A stretch of DNA of 21,644 bases from Coraliomargarita sp. CAG:312 (GCA_000438015.1 FR901570.1:24067-45710); one strand, 5' to 3'; numbered from the stretch's first letter, positions 8,620-15,566 are shown. Numbers and translations: made by a program. Notes: generated from the letters alone by a model not told the origin.

Positions 8620-10161
8620 ATGAATCGTAAGATGTTAGCATATTTCTTAAAGGGACTATACATATGCGCATTTATTTGCGCGCCGCTTTTTGCCATTGCA
8701 ACCTCACCTTCAACGCCTCCGCAACACACTCCCAAAAAACGCCCCAACATACTGTTTATAATAGCCGACGACTGGGGTAAGCATGCCAAATCGTACGGGA
8801 CCGGAGACTGGATAAATATGCCGACATTCGATAAAGTTGCCGAAGAAGGAATCCTTTTTAACAATTGTTTTACATCAAATCCAAAGTGCGCCCCATGCAG
8901 GGCAAGCATAACAACCGGCCGCAACACTTGGCAATTAAAAGAAGGCGTACAGCACTTCAACCCCTGGCCAAAGGAATTTATAACGTATCCGGACATACTC
9001 GAAGCCAATGGATACCATGTAGGGTTTACCGGTAAAGGATGGGGCCCCGGAGACTACAAATGTGCAGGGCGCAAAAATAATCCTGCCGGCAAGGCTTACA
9101 ATAAGTACTTTCTTGATCCCCCTGCAAAGTATATAAACCGCAACGACTATTCGCGCAATTTTATAGAATACTTTATGAAGGAACGCCCCGCAGGAACTCC
9201 GTTTTGTTTCTGGCTGGGATTTACAGAACCGCATAGGCCATACGAAGACGGAGCGGGAGTCCGCGCGGGGAAAGACGTGAAATCCGCAGAAGTTCCAAAG
9301 TACTACCCCAAAAACGATATAGTGCGCTCAGACATATTAGACTACGCCTTTGAGGCTGAATATATGGACTCGCATGTAAAGAAGGTATTGGAATATCTTC
9401 AGAAAACGGGGGAATTGGACAATACTCTGGTTGTTTACACATCCGACCATGGAATGCCGTTTCCCCGCGTAAAGGGACAAATCTTTGAACACGGATACAA
9501 TGTGCCTTTGGCAATCCGCTGGGGGAAAAATATTCCAAAGCCGCGGGTTGAAGACACATTTATAAATGTTAGGGATTTCGCTCCCACGTTTTTGGAGCTT
9601 GCAGGCGTTCCGAAGCATCCCCAAATGACAGGAAAAAGCTTTCTATCCCTTCTAACCTCACCCAACCCGCCTGCCCCCGATACCGAACAGTTTATGCTTG
9701 TGGGCAAAGAGCGGCACGATTTGGGACGACCGAACAATGCAGGATATCCTGTCCGCGCGATTAGAACAAACGACTTCCTTTTTGTGCGCAACTACGAGCC
9801 TGACGCATGGCCGGTAGGAAATCCTGAAACAGGATACCGCAACTGCGACGACAGTCCCACAAAAACGCTTCTGCTATCGCGTTTCGATAAATATTACAAT
9901 TGGAGTTTCGGGAAACGCCCCGAGTACCAACTCTATGATATCCGCAAAGACCCCGAATGTCTAAACAATCTTGCATCCGACCCGAAGTACTCTGAAATTG
10001 CTGAAAAGCTAAAGGCAAAATTGCAGACTGAGCTTGAGAAAGACGGCGATTTCCGCGCGCTCGGGCAAGATTTGTCGTGGCTGAATAAAGTCCGATGGAC
10101 TGCGCCGCAAGAAACAGGATCTTGGCAAGAGTGGACGAGCAACAACAAGAACTCCAATTAA
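8620..10161 (+). CDS. Secreted S1-family sulfatase, heparan N-sulfatase-like, with CAPCR active-site motif
   Basis: 513 residues. The N-terminal export signal spans about 1-28 (FLKGLYICAFICAPLFAIA). The core starts KRPNILFIIADDWGKHAKSYG (D50-D51). The formylglycine site is C90 in KCAPCRASITTGRNTWQ, a C-x-P-C-R version in which the usual serine is a second cysteine. The TGRNTWQLKEG phrase and FTGKGWGPGD resemble the N-sulfoglucosamine sulfohydrolase-like branch (S1_8 from memory). TSDHGMPFPRVKGQIFEHG and LYDIRKDPECLNNLASDP are normal family positions. Start choice: ATG at 8620 sits directly after AAGGA, too close for a Shine-Dalgarno sequence, while ATG at 8632 (MLAYFLKG) would have a spacing of 12; both keep the signal. 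It is transcribed alone, convergent with the gene at 10261. Confidence 0.93.
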   Translation: MNRKMLAYFLKGLYICAFICAPLFAIATSPSTPPQHTPKKRPNILFIIADDWGKHAKSYGTGDWINMPTFDKVAEEGILFNNCFTSNPKCAPCRASITTGRNTWQLKEGVQHFNPWPKEFITYPDILEANGYHVGFTGKGWGPGDYKCAGRKNNPAGKAYNKYFLDPPAKYINRNDYSRNFIEYFMKERPAGTPFCFWLGFTEPHRPYEDGAGVRAGKDVKSAEVPKYYPKNDIVRSDILDYAFEAEYMDSHVKKVLEYLQKTGELDNTLVVYTSDHGMPFPRVKGQIFEHGYNVPLAIRWGKNIPKPRVEDTFINVRDFAPTFLELAGVPKHPQMTGKSFLSLLTSPNPPAPDTEQFMLVGKERHDLGRPNNAGYPVRAIRTNDFLFVRNYEPDAWPVGNPETGYRNCDDSPTKTLLLSRFDKYYNWSFGKRPEYQLYDIRKDPECLNNLASDPKYSEIAEKLKAKLQTELEKDGDFRALGQDLSWLNKVRWTAPQETGSWQEWTSNNKNSN

Positions 10162-10214
10162 AATATCGAAGCGGTTGTTTTCTAGCGGGTTCGGCAAATT
10201 CCACGCAAGCGCGG

Positions 10215-10250
10215 GCCTCATTTTCAAGGGATGCGCCGTGAATGCGAGGC
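10215..10250. other. Imperfect hairpin between convergent sulfatase genes
   Basis: GCCTC pairs with GAGGC and TTCA with TGAA, with a 3-base internal loop and a 12-base apical loop. It lies in the 99-base gap between the two convergent stop codons and could help end transcription, but no T-run follows on either strand. Confidence 0.25.
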
Positions 10251-10260
10251 AGCCTAATTG

Positions 10261-11958
10261 CTACTTTGAGGTAATCTCCAAGAGCTCTTTATATGCGTGA
10301 GTCTTGTTCTTGGTGAGCATCGTATCGTGAGGATACGGCATGGATTTTAGCCACATATTAAGTTCATCGCGCATTTTTAAAGCCTCCGCGGAATCGCCTG
10401 GAAGCGGAGAAAGTTGCTTGCAGTCGGCATTTAAGTCATATAGCCCCAGGGAAGCGGGAATCTCGTTTGAAATATGTTTGTATGCGCCTTTTTTTGTGGT
10501 GGAAATAGCGAGATACACTTTGTCGGCTTCCGATATATTGAACGCAAACATTGGGCAACGGTTCGCATCCTGAGTTTTCATTTTAACAAAACCCCAGTCA
10601 GTATTGGGATACCAAGTGATGGCATGAAGTCCGTCGGTATAAAAATTCTTACGCGAGGTTTTAGTTTTCTGCCCCAAAACAACAGGTTTTAGAGACTCGC
10701 CGTCGAGTCCGTCCGGGATTGGAATTTCGGCAAAATCCATAGCTGTCGGGAAAACGTCAAGCAAACTTGCCAAGGCGTTGGAATACCCGGGTTTTGCATT
10801 TGGTGCGCATATTATCAGAGGAACCCTCGAACCGCCTATCCATCCCTGCCCTTTTCCGCCGCGGTAGGGCGCGTTTGACGGCGGCAAAATATAGGGCGAT
10901 CCATTGTCGGCGCAAAGCACGAAAATCGTATTTTTATCTTCGCCGTATTTTTTTAGAAGCCAAAAAAACCTCCGGACAGTTTCGTCGATCGAACGCATAT
11001 GTTCAACATGCGCGGCTATCTGCGGCATAGAGCTCTTAACGGCGTACTTTTCTGGCGCGGGATCTAGCCTCCCGTGCATAGTCATCGGAGCAAAATACAA
11101 CAGAAATGGCTTATTTTCCTTGAGGCATTCTTCCATGTATGCCGCCGCCTTGTCCGCAAAAAGGTCGGTTAAAAATTCGCCTTCAGGACGCTGCGGAACT
11201 CGCGATTTGTTTTCCCACAAATCAGCCGCGCAATAATAGCGGCTGTCGTGCAGATTATACCCGAAATAATAATCGTACCCCAAATCTGTCGGCCACTCTC
11301 CTTCTGCGCACGAAGCCCAAGCCGAACGCCTATCCGCCTCAAGCGGGTCGTCTATGGGAATTTTTTTACCCCGCACAATTGAAAACTGTTTTTTTGGTTT
11401 TGGAGAATTTTTTTGGCGTTTTACAGCCGCTTGAAAATCACCTTCATTGTGGCGCGACACATGCCATTTTCCGATTGCGGCGCACGAATACCCCGCCTTT
11501 TTAAAATTCTCTGCAAGCAGCGGAATATTGTCGTTTTTTACGCCTTTTGATATGGAGCTTGCCAAGTCGCAAACACCCCAGCGCTGCTGGTATTTGCCGG
11601 TCATCAATCCGGTTCTTGACGGCGCGCACAAATTGCTTGAGGCATAGCACCTATTAAAAACGACCCCTTGAGAAGCGAGAGAATCGATATACGGCGTTCC
11701 GCTCTCAACAAGTTTCAAGCATTCCCCAACGTCAAAGTTCTTATTCCCGGAATTTTTTAGAAAGAGTTTTAAAGCGCCTTCATCCATATCAGACGGCTTT
11801 AAATTTTTCGTGTAAGGCGAAAGCCAACCAGCTCCCAAGTCGTCAAGATTGACTATTATGACGTTAGGGCGCTTTTGCGCCGAAAACGCATTCGAAATAA
11901 ATGCCGACAAAACTGCGCCGACCAATAAGGTTTTAAGGAAGCGAAGAAAAATTTTCAT
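10261..11958 (-). CDS. Secreted S1-family sulfatase with an insertion before the active site
   Basis: 565 residues, the longest sulfatase here. The signal peptide is MKIFLRFLKTLLVGAVLSAF to about residue 27. The core starts KRPNVIIVNLDDLGAGWLSPY (D39-D40). The formylglycine site is C111 in NLCAPSRTGLMTGKYQQRWG. AIGKWHVSRH and CADNGSPYILPPSNAPYRGGKG are further active-site regions. Between the metal aspartates and TPYIDSLASQG there are about 28 more residues than in the other sulfatases here, rich in charged and asparagine residues (about 47-86). The region after GKWHVSRH also has an inserted lysine/proline-rich stretch. Its start lies 43 bases after the stop of the sulfatase at 12002, in the same direction, so the two probably form one unit. 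The substrate cannot be named from the sequence. Confidence 0.92.
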   Translation of the reverse strand: MKIFLRFLKTLLVGAVLSAFISNAFSAQKRPNVIIVNLDDLGAGWLSPYTKNLKPSDMDEGALKLFLKNSGNKNFDVGECLKLVESGTPYIDSLASQGVVFNRCYASSNLCAPSRTGLMTGKYQQRWGVCDLASSISKGVKNDNIPLLAENFKKAGYSCAAIGKWHVSRHNEGDFQAAVKRQKNSPKPKKQFSIVRGKKIPIDDPLEADRRSAWASCAEGEWPTDLGYDYYFGYNLHDSRYYCAADLWENKSRVPQRPEGEFLTDLFADKAAAYMEECLKENKPFLLYFAPMTMHGRLDPAPEKYAVKSSMPQIAAHVEHMRSIDETVRRFFWLLKKYGEDKNTIFVLCADNGSPYILPPSNAPYRGGKGQGWIGGSRVPLIICAPNAKPGYSNALASLLDVFPTAMDFAEIPIPDGLDGESLKPVVLGQKTKTSRKNFYTDGLHAITWYPNTDWGFVKMKTQDANRCPMFAFNISEADKVYLAISTTKKGAYKHISNEIPASLGLYDLNADCKQLSPLPGDSAEALKMRDELNMWLKSMPYPHDTMLTKNKTHAYKELLEITSK

Positions 11959-12001
11959 ATGTTATATATTTTTTAATGCCTTTTTACCCAAAAAGTTTCT
12001 G

Positions 12002-13536
12002 CTACTTTATGCGTTCAATCTCAGCCAAACGCTTTTTTAGAGACTCGGCAATTTCGGGATTTTGCGATATAACATTGCGTGTTTCCGATGGATCTTCCTT
12101 AAGGTTGTAAAGGGCATCTTCCAATACGACGGCATCGGCAAAGCGTTTGTCCCTTGGATTTGCACCTGATCCTATGTCGGCTTTTCCGCCCGATGTCTTA
12201 GGCACAAATTTCCAGTCTCCAATGCGTATTGATTTCCCGCGCGTGCCTTGCAATACGATTTCACTGCGGCGCCCCGCCGCTTTTGCCGATCGGAAATTTT
12301 CGAGAGCGCTTACACTGTCAACAGCTTCTCCTGCCGGAATTTTTACTTTTAACATTTCAGCAAATGTCGCCGGCAAGTCGTTTAGCCCCACAATCGCTGT
12401 GCTTACCCCATTTTTTTCGGCTTTTGGATTTACCACTATAAACGGCACCCTCATCCCGCCGTCGTAGACGAGGTATTTACCTCCCCTAAGAATTCCTGCA
12501 GGCTTGTGCCCGTTTAAGTCTCGTTCTGAATTGTCGTAATACCCGTCAAAGACAACTGGGCCGTTGTCGCTTGAAAATATTATTATTGTATTGTCCAAAA
12601 CTCCGGCATTTTTCAAGGCTCCGACTATTTCCCCAACCTGCCAATCAGCCTGGGCGATAACATCCCCCCTTATTCCGCAGCTTGATGCGCCTTTGAACCT
12701 AGCGTCCACAGTGCGCGGCACATGGGGTTCAAAAAGCCCCACATAGAGAAAAAACGGCCGAGTTTTATTAGCGTTTATAAAATTGGATGCTTCGCGCACT
12801 ACATTTGTCGGAATTTCTTCGTCGACAAACCGCGCCGCATGCCCGCCGCGCATATAACCTATTCTGCTTATTCCGTTTATTATGCTGCCAGAATGCTGCT
12901 TATCAGCCCCCTGTTTTAGAAGATCCGGACGCTCCAATCCAGTTGGAGTATCTCCGATATTTTTAACATAGCTGACTTCTATCGGGTCAGAAGGGTCTAG
13001 ATTGACAACTTTGCCATCGCGCAGCCAAACGGAAGGAACCCTGTCAACTGTTGCCGGAATTATAAAAGATGTATCAAAACCTATGTCATTTGGATTTGGA
13101 CGTATTTCGGAATTAAAATCCAAAGGAGCCGAACCGTCTCCAAGACCAAGATGCCATTTGCCGACGGCGCCGGTGGCGTATCCCGCCGACTTGAAAATTT
13201 TTGGAAGAGTAATAACATTTGTAGGGATGCAAAGCGGATCGTCTCCGGCGAGAATTCCGGTTTTTGATTTTTTTGGCGCCAAGCGTACTCGCCTGTAAAC
13301 ATGCTATATCTGGAAGGCGTACAAGTTGAAGCAGTAGCATATCCTTGCTGGAAAACTATGCCGCGGCTAGCGAGAGAATCAATGTTTGGCGTTTTAAAAG
13401 CCGAGGCCCCCGCGCAACTTAAATCTCCGAATCCTAAATCGTCGGCAATTATCAAGACCACGTTTTTTTTATCGGACTCCGCAAAAATGGCAGACGCAAA
13501 TATATACAACGCAAAAAAAACAGCCCAAAGTTTCAT
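12002..13536 (-). pseudogene. Secreted S1-family sulfatase (arylsulfatase A-like) split by a one-base frameshift
   Basis: The ATG at 13536 starts a signal peptide (MKLWAVFFALYIFASAIFA) and the core DKKNVVLIIADDLGFGDLS (D32-D33), then the formylglycine site C72 in STCTPSRYSMFTGEYAWRQK. The frame is then lost. The rest of the protein continues in the -1 frame from about 13282 to the stop at 12002: SKTGILAGDDPLCIPTNV, VGKWHLGLGDGSAP and FSSDNGPVVFDG. The break falls on an A7 run in the message (T7 at 13268-13274 on the plus strand). Eight A would restore an uninterrupted 511-residue sulfatase. The message there reads A AAA AAT in zero frame, a possible -1 slippery site. So this is a recent pseudogene, a sequencing or assembly error, or a gene expressed by slippage. 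Both halves have intact motifs, which favours a recent or artefactual event. It is upstream of and co-directional with the sulfatase at 10261. Confidence 0.85.
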
Positions 13537-13660
13537 AATAAATCAAGTAAAACACTAGGCAGACATATTCAATAAAAAAACAAGAGATCGCTTTTTCTAA
13601 TAATATATTTCAGAATTTCCGATAAGAAATAAAAACATTTTGAAAAATTTTCCGCTTAAC

Positions 13661-13680
13661 TATTGAAAATATTTTCAATA
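13661..13680. repeat. Perfect 20-bp palindrome upstream of the split sulfatase
   Basis: TATTGAAAAT followed directly by its reverse complement ATTTTCAATA, with no loop. It lies 125 bases upstream of the sulfatase ATG at 13536 and downstream of the Cas9 remnant. It is not followed by a T-run, so an operator for a dimeric regulator is more likely than a terminator. No known consensus is matched with confidence. Confidence 0.5.
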
Positions 13681-13699
13681 AATTCATTTTAATAAACAA

Positions 13700-13733
13700 G
13701 CCATTTAAATTAAGTCAGTTTTGCCTTGATTCC
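13700..13733 (+). CRISPR. Solitary CRISPR-repeat-like sequence (array remnant)
   Basis: One copy only, with no spacers and no second repeat in the window. The core at 13704-13733 can pair with 14388-14422 on the plus-strand transcript next to the Cas9 start. CCTTGATTCC (13724-13733) pairs with GGAATCAAGG, TTTTG (13719-13723) with CAAAA, AGTCA (13713-13717) with TGGCT, and TTTAAATT (13704-13711) with AATTTGAA. That is 28 pairs, two of them G-U, with short bulges: the pattern of a type II repeat and its tracrRNA anti-repeat. It lies 8 bases beyond the Cas9 fragment's stop. The left boundary is uncertain. The alternative is that the two sites are inverted ends of a small mobile element. Confidence 0.55.
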
Positions 13734-13741
13734 AAAATCTA

Positions 13742-14359
13742 TCAGAGCAAAATTTTAAATACTTTTTCACGGGGGAAAGCCAAATTCTGACCCTTGAAAT
13801 ATTTCTTAAAGCGCAAAGGCTTGGGGGTTTTTACATCCACACCGAGGTACGCGCAAATAGTTTCAGCCTGCGTGGAAGTTCCCAAGTCGGCCATAAGTTT
13901 TTCTGCATTTGCCTCTCTTTCAAAATCCCCGTCGGAATCGTCTCCAAATTTAGCCCACATGGAATTTCCGTCGTATCCCCTGTTGTGGGCGTAATATCTG
14001 AGAACACTCCAAAGTTCACTCCACGATAAAATTTTCCCACTATCGAGAGTTTCAGCAGCCAAAAACCATGGATGTTCCGTTTTTGCGTTGTCAAGCTCGT
14101 CTTTGCCCATGACACCCAACCCAGACAAGACTTCTCTCATGCGCTTTATGCGGTTTCGCTTTGAGGCTATATTTCTGCGCATGCGGCGAAATTCCGCCCG
14201 CGATTTTGCCATGCATGAATCGTCGTCAAATACCACAACCCCTGCCCCAAGCCAATTTGGGAAAACCGCATTAGCAGGCTTTGATGAAATACTCCAACCT
14301 ATTGAAGAATACCCGATATCGAAAGACAAATTAAAATTGCTCAAATTAGTTGTTGACAT
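13742..14359 (-). pseudogene. cas9: Cas9 N-terminal fragment (RuvC-I, bridge helix, start of REC lobe)
   Basis: 205 codons from the ATG at 14359. FDIGYSSIGWSI is the RuvC-I motif with the catalytic aspartate D14. The arginine-rich stretch AKSRAEFRRMRRNIASKRNR (about 51-70), continuing with IKRMREVL, is the bridge helix. LSWSELWSVLRYYAHNRGYD is the first conserved block of the recognition lobe, and AETICAYLG and AFPREKV follow. Wording and spacing match, from memory, the type II-C Cas9 of Akkermansia muciniphila, which is about 1,100 residues long, so some 80 percent is missing: the rest of REC, RuvC-II, HNH, RuvC-III and the PAM-interacting domain. No cas1 or cas2 is present. The frame is open to 14518, but that extension covers the tracrRNA and terminator and has no Cas9 features, so 14359 is chosen. 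It ends 8 bases before the solitary repeat, suggesting a deletion from cas9 into the array. Probably non-functional. Confidence 0.85.
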
Positions 14360-14381
14360 TCTTAAATTATTATCATTTATT
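14353..14381 (+). promoter_or_regulatory. Putative sigma-70-type promoter of the tracrRNA
   Basis: A perfect -35 box TTGACA (14353-14358), a 17-base spacer, and a -10-like TTTATT (14376-14381, 4 of 6 to consensus). The predicted start is near 14388, exactly where the anti-repeat begins. The -35 box overlaps the Cas9 start codon on the other strand. There is no plus-strand protein gene for it to drive before the terminator. Confidence 0.5.
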
Positions 14382-14387
14382 TTAAAC

Positions 14388-14501
14388 GGAATCAAGGACA
14401 AAATTAGTGGCTCAAATTTGAACACTGCGCGTTCATACGGCACTTCAAATATGAAAGAGTTTTCTTGTTCTGCGGCGCGAATTATCGCGCCGTTTTTTTT
14501 G
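14388..14501 (+). ncRNA. Candidate tracrRNA
   Basis: About 114 nt on the strand opposite to cas9, in a divergent position like the tracrRNA of Streptococcus pyogenes. From 5' to 3': an anti-repeat (14388-14422) that can form 28 pairs with the solitary repeat at 13704-13733; a hairpin TTCATA/TATGAA (14432-14437 with 14450-14455); a linker; and a strong terminator (14475-14501). A promoter-like TTGACA...TTTATT sits at the right distance upstream. The length, order and adjacency to a Cas9 start are those expected of a type II tracrRNA. Identification is inferred, since no complete array remains to confirm the repeat. Confidence 0.6.
14475..14501 (+). terminator. Rho-independent terminator of the tracrRNA
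   Basis: GGCGCG (14475-14480), loop AATTAT, CGCGCC (14487-14492), then G and eight T. The T-run is on the plus strand, so it ends a plus-strand transcript. No protein-coding gene lies upstream on that strand, which supports a small RNA. Confidence 0.85.
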
Positions 14502-14609
14502 GTGGAATAACTTGCCAATCTGCCGAGATTTATTTAAACTGGCTTGATTGCATAATATTCCTGAGCTTGACTAAAAAAAATACGGTTATATTAGCTGGCA
14601 TATAAAATT

Positions 14610-14927
14610 ATGAACTGGATTTACCTTATAATAGCAGGAATATTTGAAATAGGATGGCCGCTGGGTTTTAAGCTGGCGCACGGATCAAACTTTAAAATAG
14701 CGTGGATTGCATTGTCTGTAATTTCTATGGCTCTTAGCGGATATTTTTTATATGTCGCGCAAAAGACTATACCCATTGGTACGGCCTATATTATTTGGAC
14801 TTCAATTGGCGCGATAGGAACTTTTATAATAGGGGTGGCAATGTTCTCCGACCCTTTGACTTTTATGCGCAGCTTTGCAATTTTACTGATTCTTTCCGGA
14901 ATAATAATACTAAAAATTGCCAACTGA
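14610..14927 (+). CDS. sugE: SMR-family transporter, SugE/Gdx-like
   Basis: A 105-residue small multidrug resistance protein that works as a dimer in the inner membrane, exchanging protons for a cationic substrate. Four hydrophobic helices are visible. The essential glutamate is E13 in IAGIFEIGWP. The phrase PIGTAYIIWTSIGAIGTF matches the SugE/Gdx branch (AY-WTGIGAVG in E. coli) rather than EmrE, so the substrate may be guanidinium or small quaternary ammonium compounds. No guanidine riboswitch is seen in the 91-base leader after the terminator at 14501. TTGACT (14567-14572) and TATATT (14587-14592) are promoter-like, but the 14-base spacer is short. It is probably transcribed alone. It has no recognisable link to the Cas9 remnant. 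Confidence 0.9.
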   Translation: MNWIYLIIAGIFEIGWPLGFKLAHGSNFKIAWIALSVISMALSGYFLYVAQKTIPIGTAYIIWTSIGAIGTFIIGVAMFSDPLTFMRSFAILLILSGIIILKIAN

Positions 14928-14992
14928 CGCCGGATAGATTCACGGCTAAATCCATCTATGGCCAAATGCCGCGAGCGGATCAAAAACAACCA

Positions 14993-15151
14993 TTAGACAT
15001 TATTTTTGCTTCTCAACCCGTCTATTTCATCATATTCCCATTCAAGGTAATCTTGGATAAACTCTCCAAGTGACAAATCCAGATAATCCGCCAACACCAA
15101 AAGCGTTGACAAAGTATTTCGGTCTATTTCAAACTTTACCTCTACATACAT
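14993..15151 (-). CDS. Small acidic protein, ribbon-helix-helix-like (hypothetical)
   Basis: A 52-residue minus-strand frame starting ATG at 15151: MYVEVKFEIDRNTLSTLLVL and on through ADYLDLSLGEFIQDYLEWEY to the stop. The layout of a short beta-strand (YVEVKFEID), a helix, a turn (LDLSL) and a second helix (GEFIQDYLEWEYDE) is that of CopG/Arc-type ribbon-helix-helix proteins, which are often antitoxins or small repressors. The strongly acidic second helix is unusual for DNA binding. No toxin-like gene lies next to it, and it is convergent with the SMR gene. A -10-like TATAAT occurs shortly upstream within an AT-rich stretch. It could also be an isolated remnant of a toxin-antitoxin pair. Confidence 0.5.
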   Translation of the reverse strand: MYVEVKFEIDRNTLSTLLVLADYLDLSLGEFIQDYLEWEYDEIDGLRSKNNV

Positions 15152-15259
15152 AATGCCATTATTGGAATTATAATAAAAACTTCAAGATAATTATTAATAT
15201 AATTTTATATATTTTTAGTTTAAATAATATTAATATTTAACCCATTATTTCCCAAATAA

Positions 15260-15391
15260 TCACAACTGTTTTTTATAAAGAAAAGCTAGCGCAAATAAAA
15301 CAACGCATCCAATTCCCCCCCCAATACGCAAATACAGAGCCTGAATTAAAGCAAAACCGGCGAGTAAAGCTGTCGAAGAATCGCACGGCAT
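15260..15391 (-). CDS. Possible 43-residue membrane protein (hypothetical)
   Basis: The ATG at 15391 gives MPCDSSTALLAGFALIQALY and ends GCVVLFALAFLYKKQL. It could form two short hydrophobic helices around LRIGGGIG, with a positively charged tail. The frame remains open upstream without a good start (a TTG would add about 17 hydrophobic residues). There is no Shine-Dalgarno sequence. It contains a C8 run on the plus strand near 15317-15324. It could easily be a chance frame; nothing similar is recognised. Confidence 0.22.
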   Translation of the reverse strand: MPCDSSTALLAGFALIQALYLRIGGGIGCVVLFALAFLYKKQL

Positions 15392-15423
15392 AAAATAAAG
15401 AATAAAAAGCCGGCAAGCGCATA

Positions 15424-15492
15424 AAAACTGCAATTGAACCGGGGATTCGCATCCTTGGGGAAGCCTACCACAGCAAAATGTATTGCAGTTTT
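15424..15492. repeat. Inverted repeat with 11-bp perfect arms, structured loop; possible terminator of hemL
   Basis: AAAACTGCAAT (15424-15434) and ATTGCAGTTTT (15482-15492) pair perfectly around a 47-base loop. Inside the loop GGGGAT and ATCCTT can form a small hairpin capped by TCGC. In the minus direction the outer stem is followed by TTTTTATG, so it could end the hemL transcript, whose stop is 75 bases upstream. The loop is far longer than in an ordinary terminator, so a small structured RNA or the end of a short mobile element is also possible. Confidence 0.5.
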
Positions 15493-15566
15493 ATTGCGTC
15501 TTTAAAGAACCGCAAGCGCGCATATTTCCCATTGGAACAAAATGCACTGCGAGTTTTGCAATATCT

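Noticed and set aside
14360..14518. N-terminal extension of the Cas9 fragment (53 more codons)
   Set aside because: It has no Cas9 similarity, and its DNA is accounted for by the tracrRNA candidate and its terminator. The ATG at 14359 precedes RuvC-I at the usual distance.
13540..14520. A functional CRISPR array
   Set aside because: Only one repeat-like copy is present, with no regular spacing and no second copy in the whole window.
14502..14609. Guanidine riboswitch in front of the SMR gene
   Set aside because: The leader is short, lacks paired ACGR-loop hairpins and has no expression-platform terminator.
15430..15480. tRNA-like or tmRNA-like sequence (GGTTCAAT with nearby GC-rich bases on the minus strand)
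   Set aside because: The bases after the would-be T loop do not pair with those before it, and no D or anticodon arm can be drawn.
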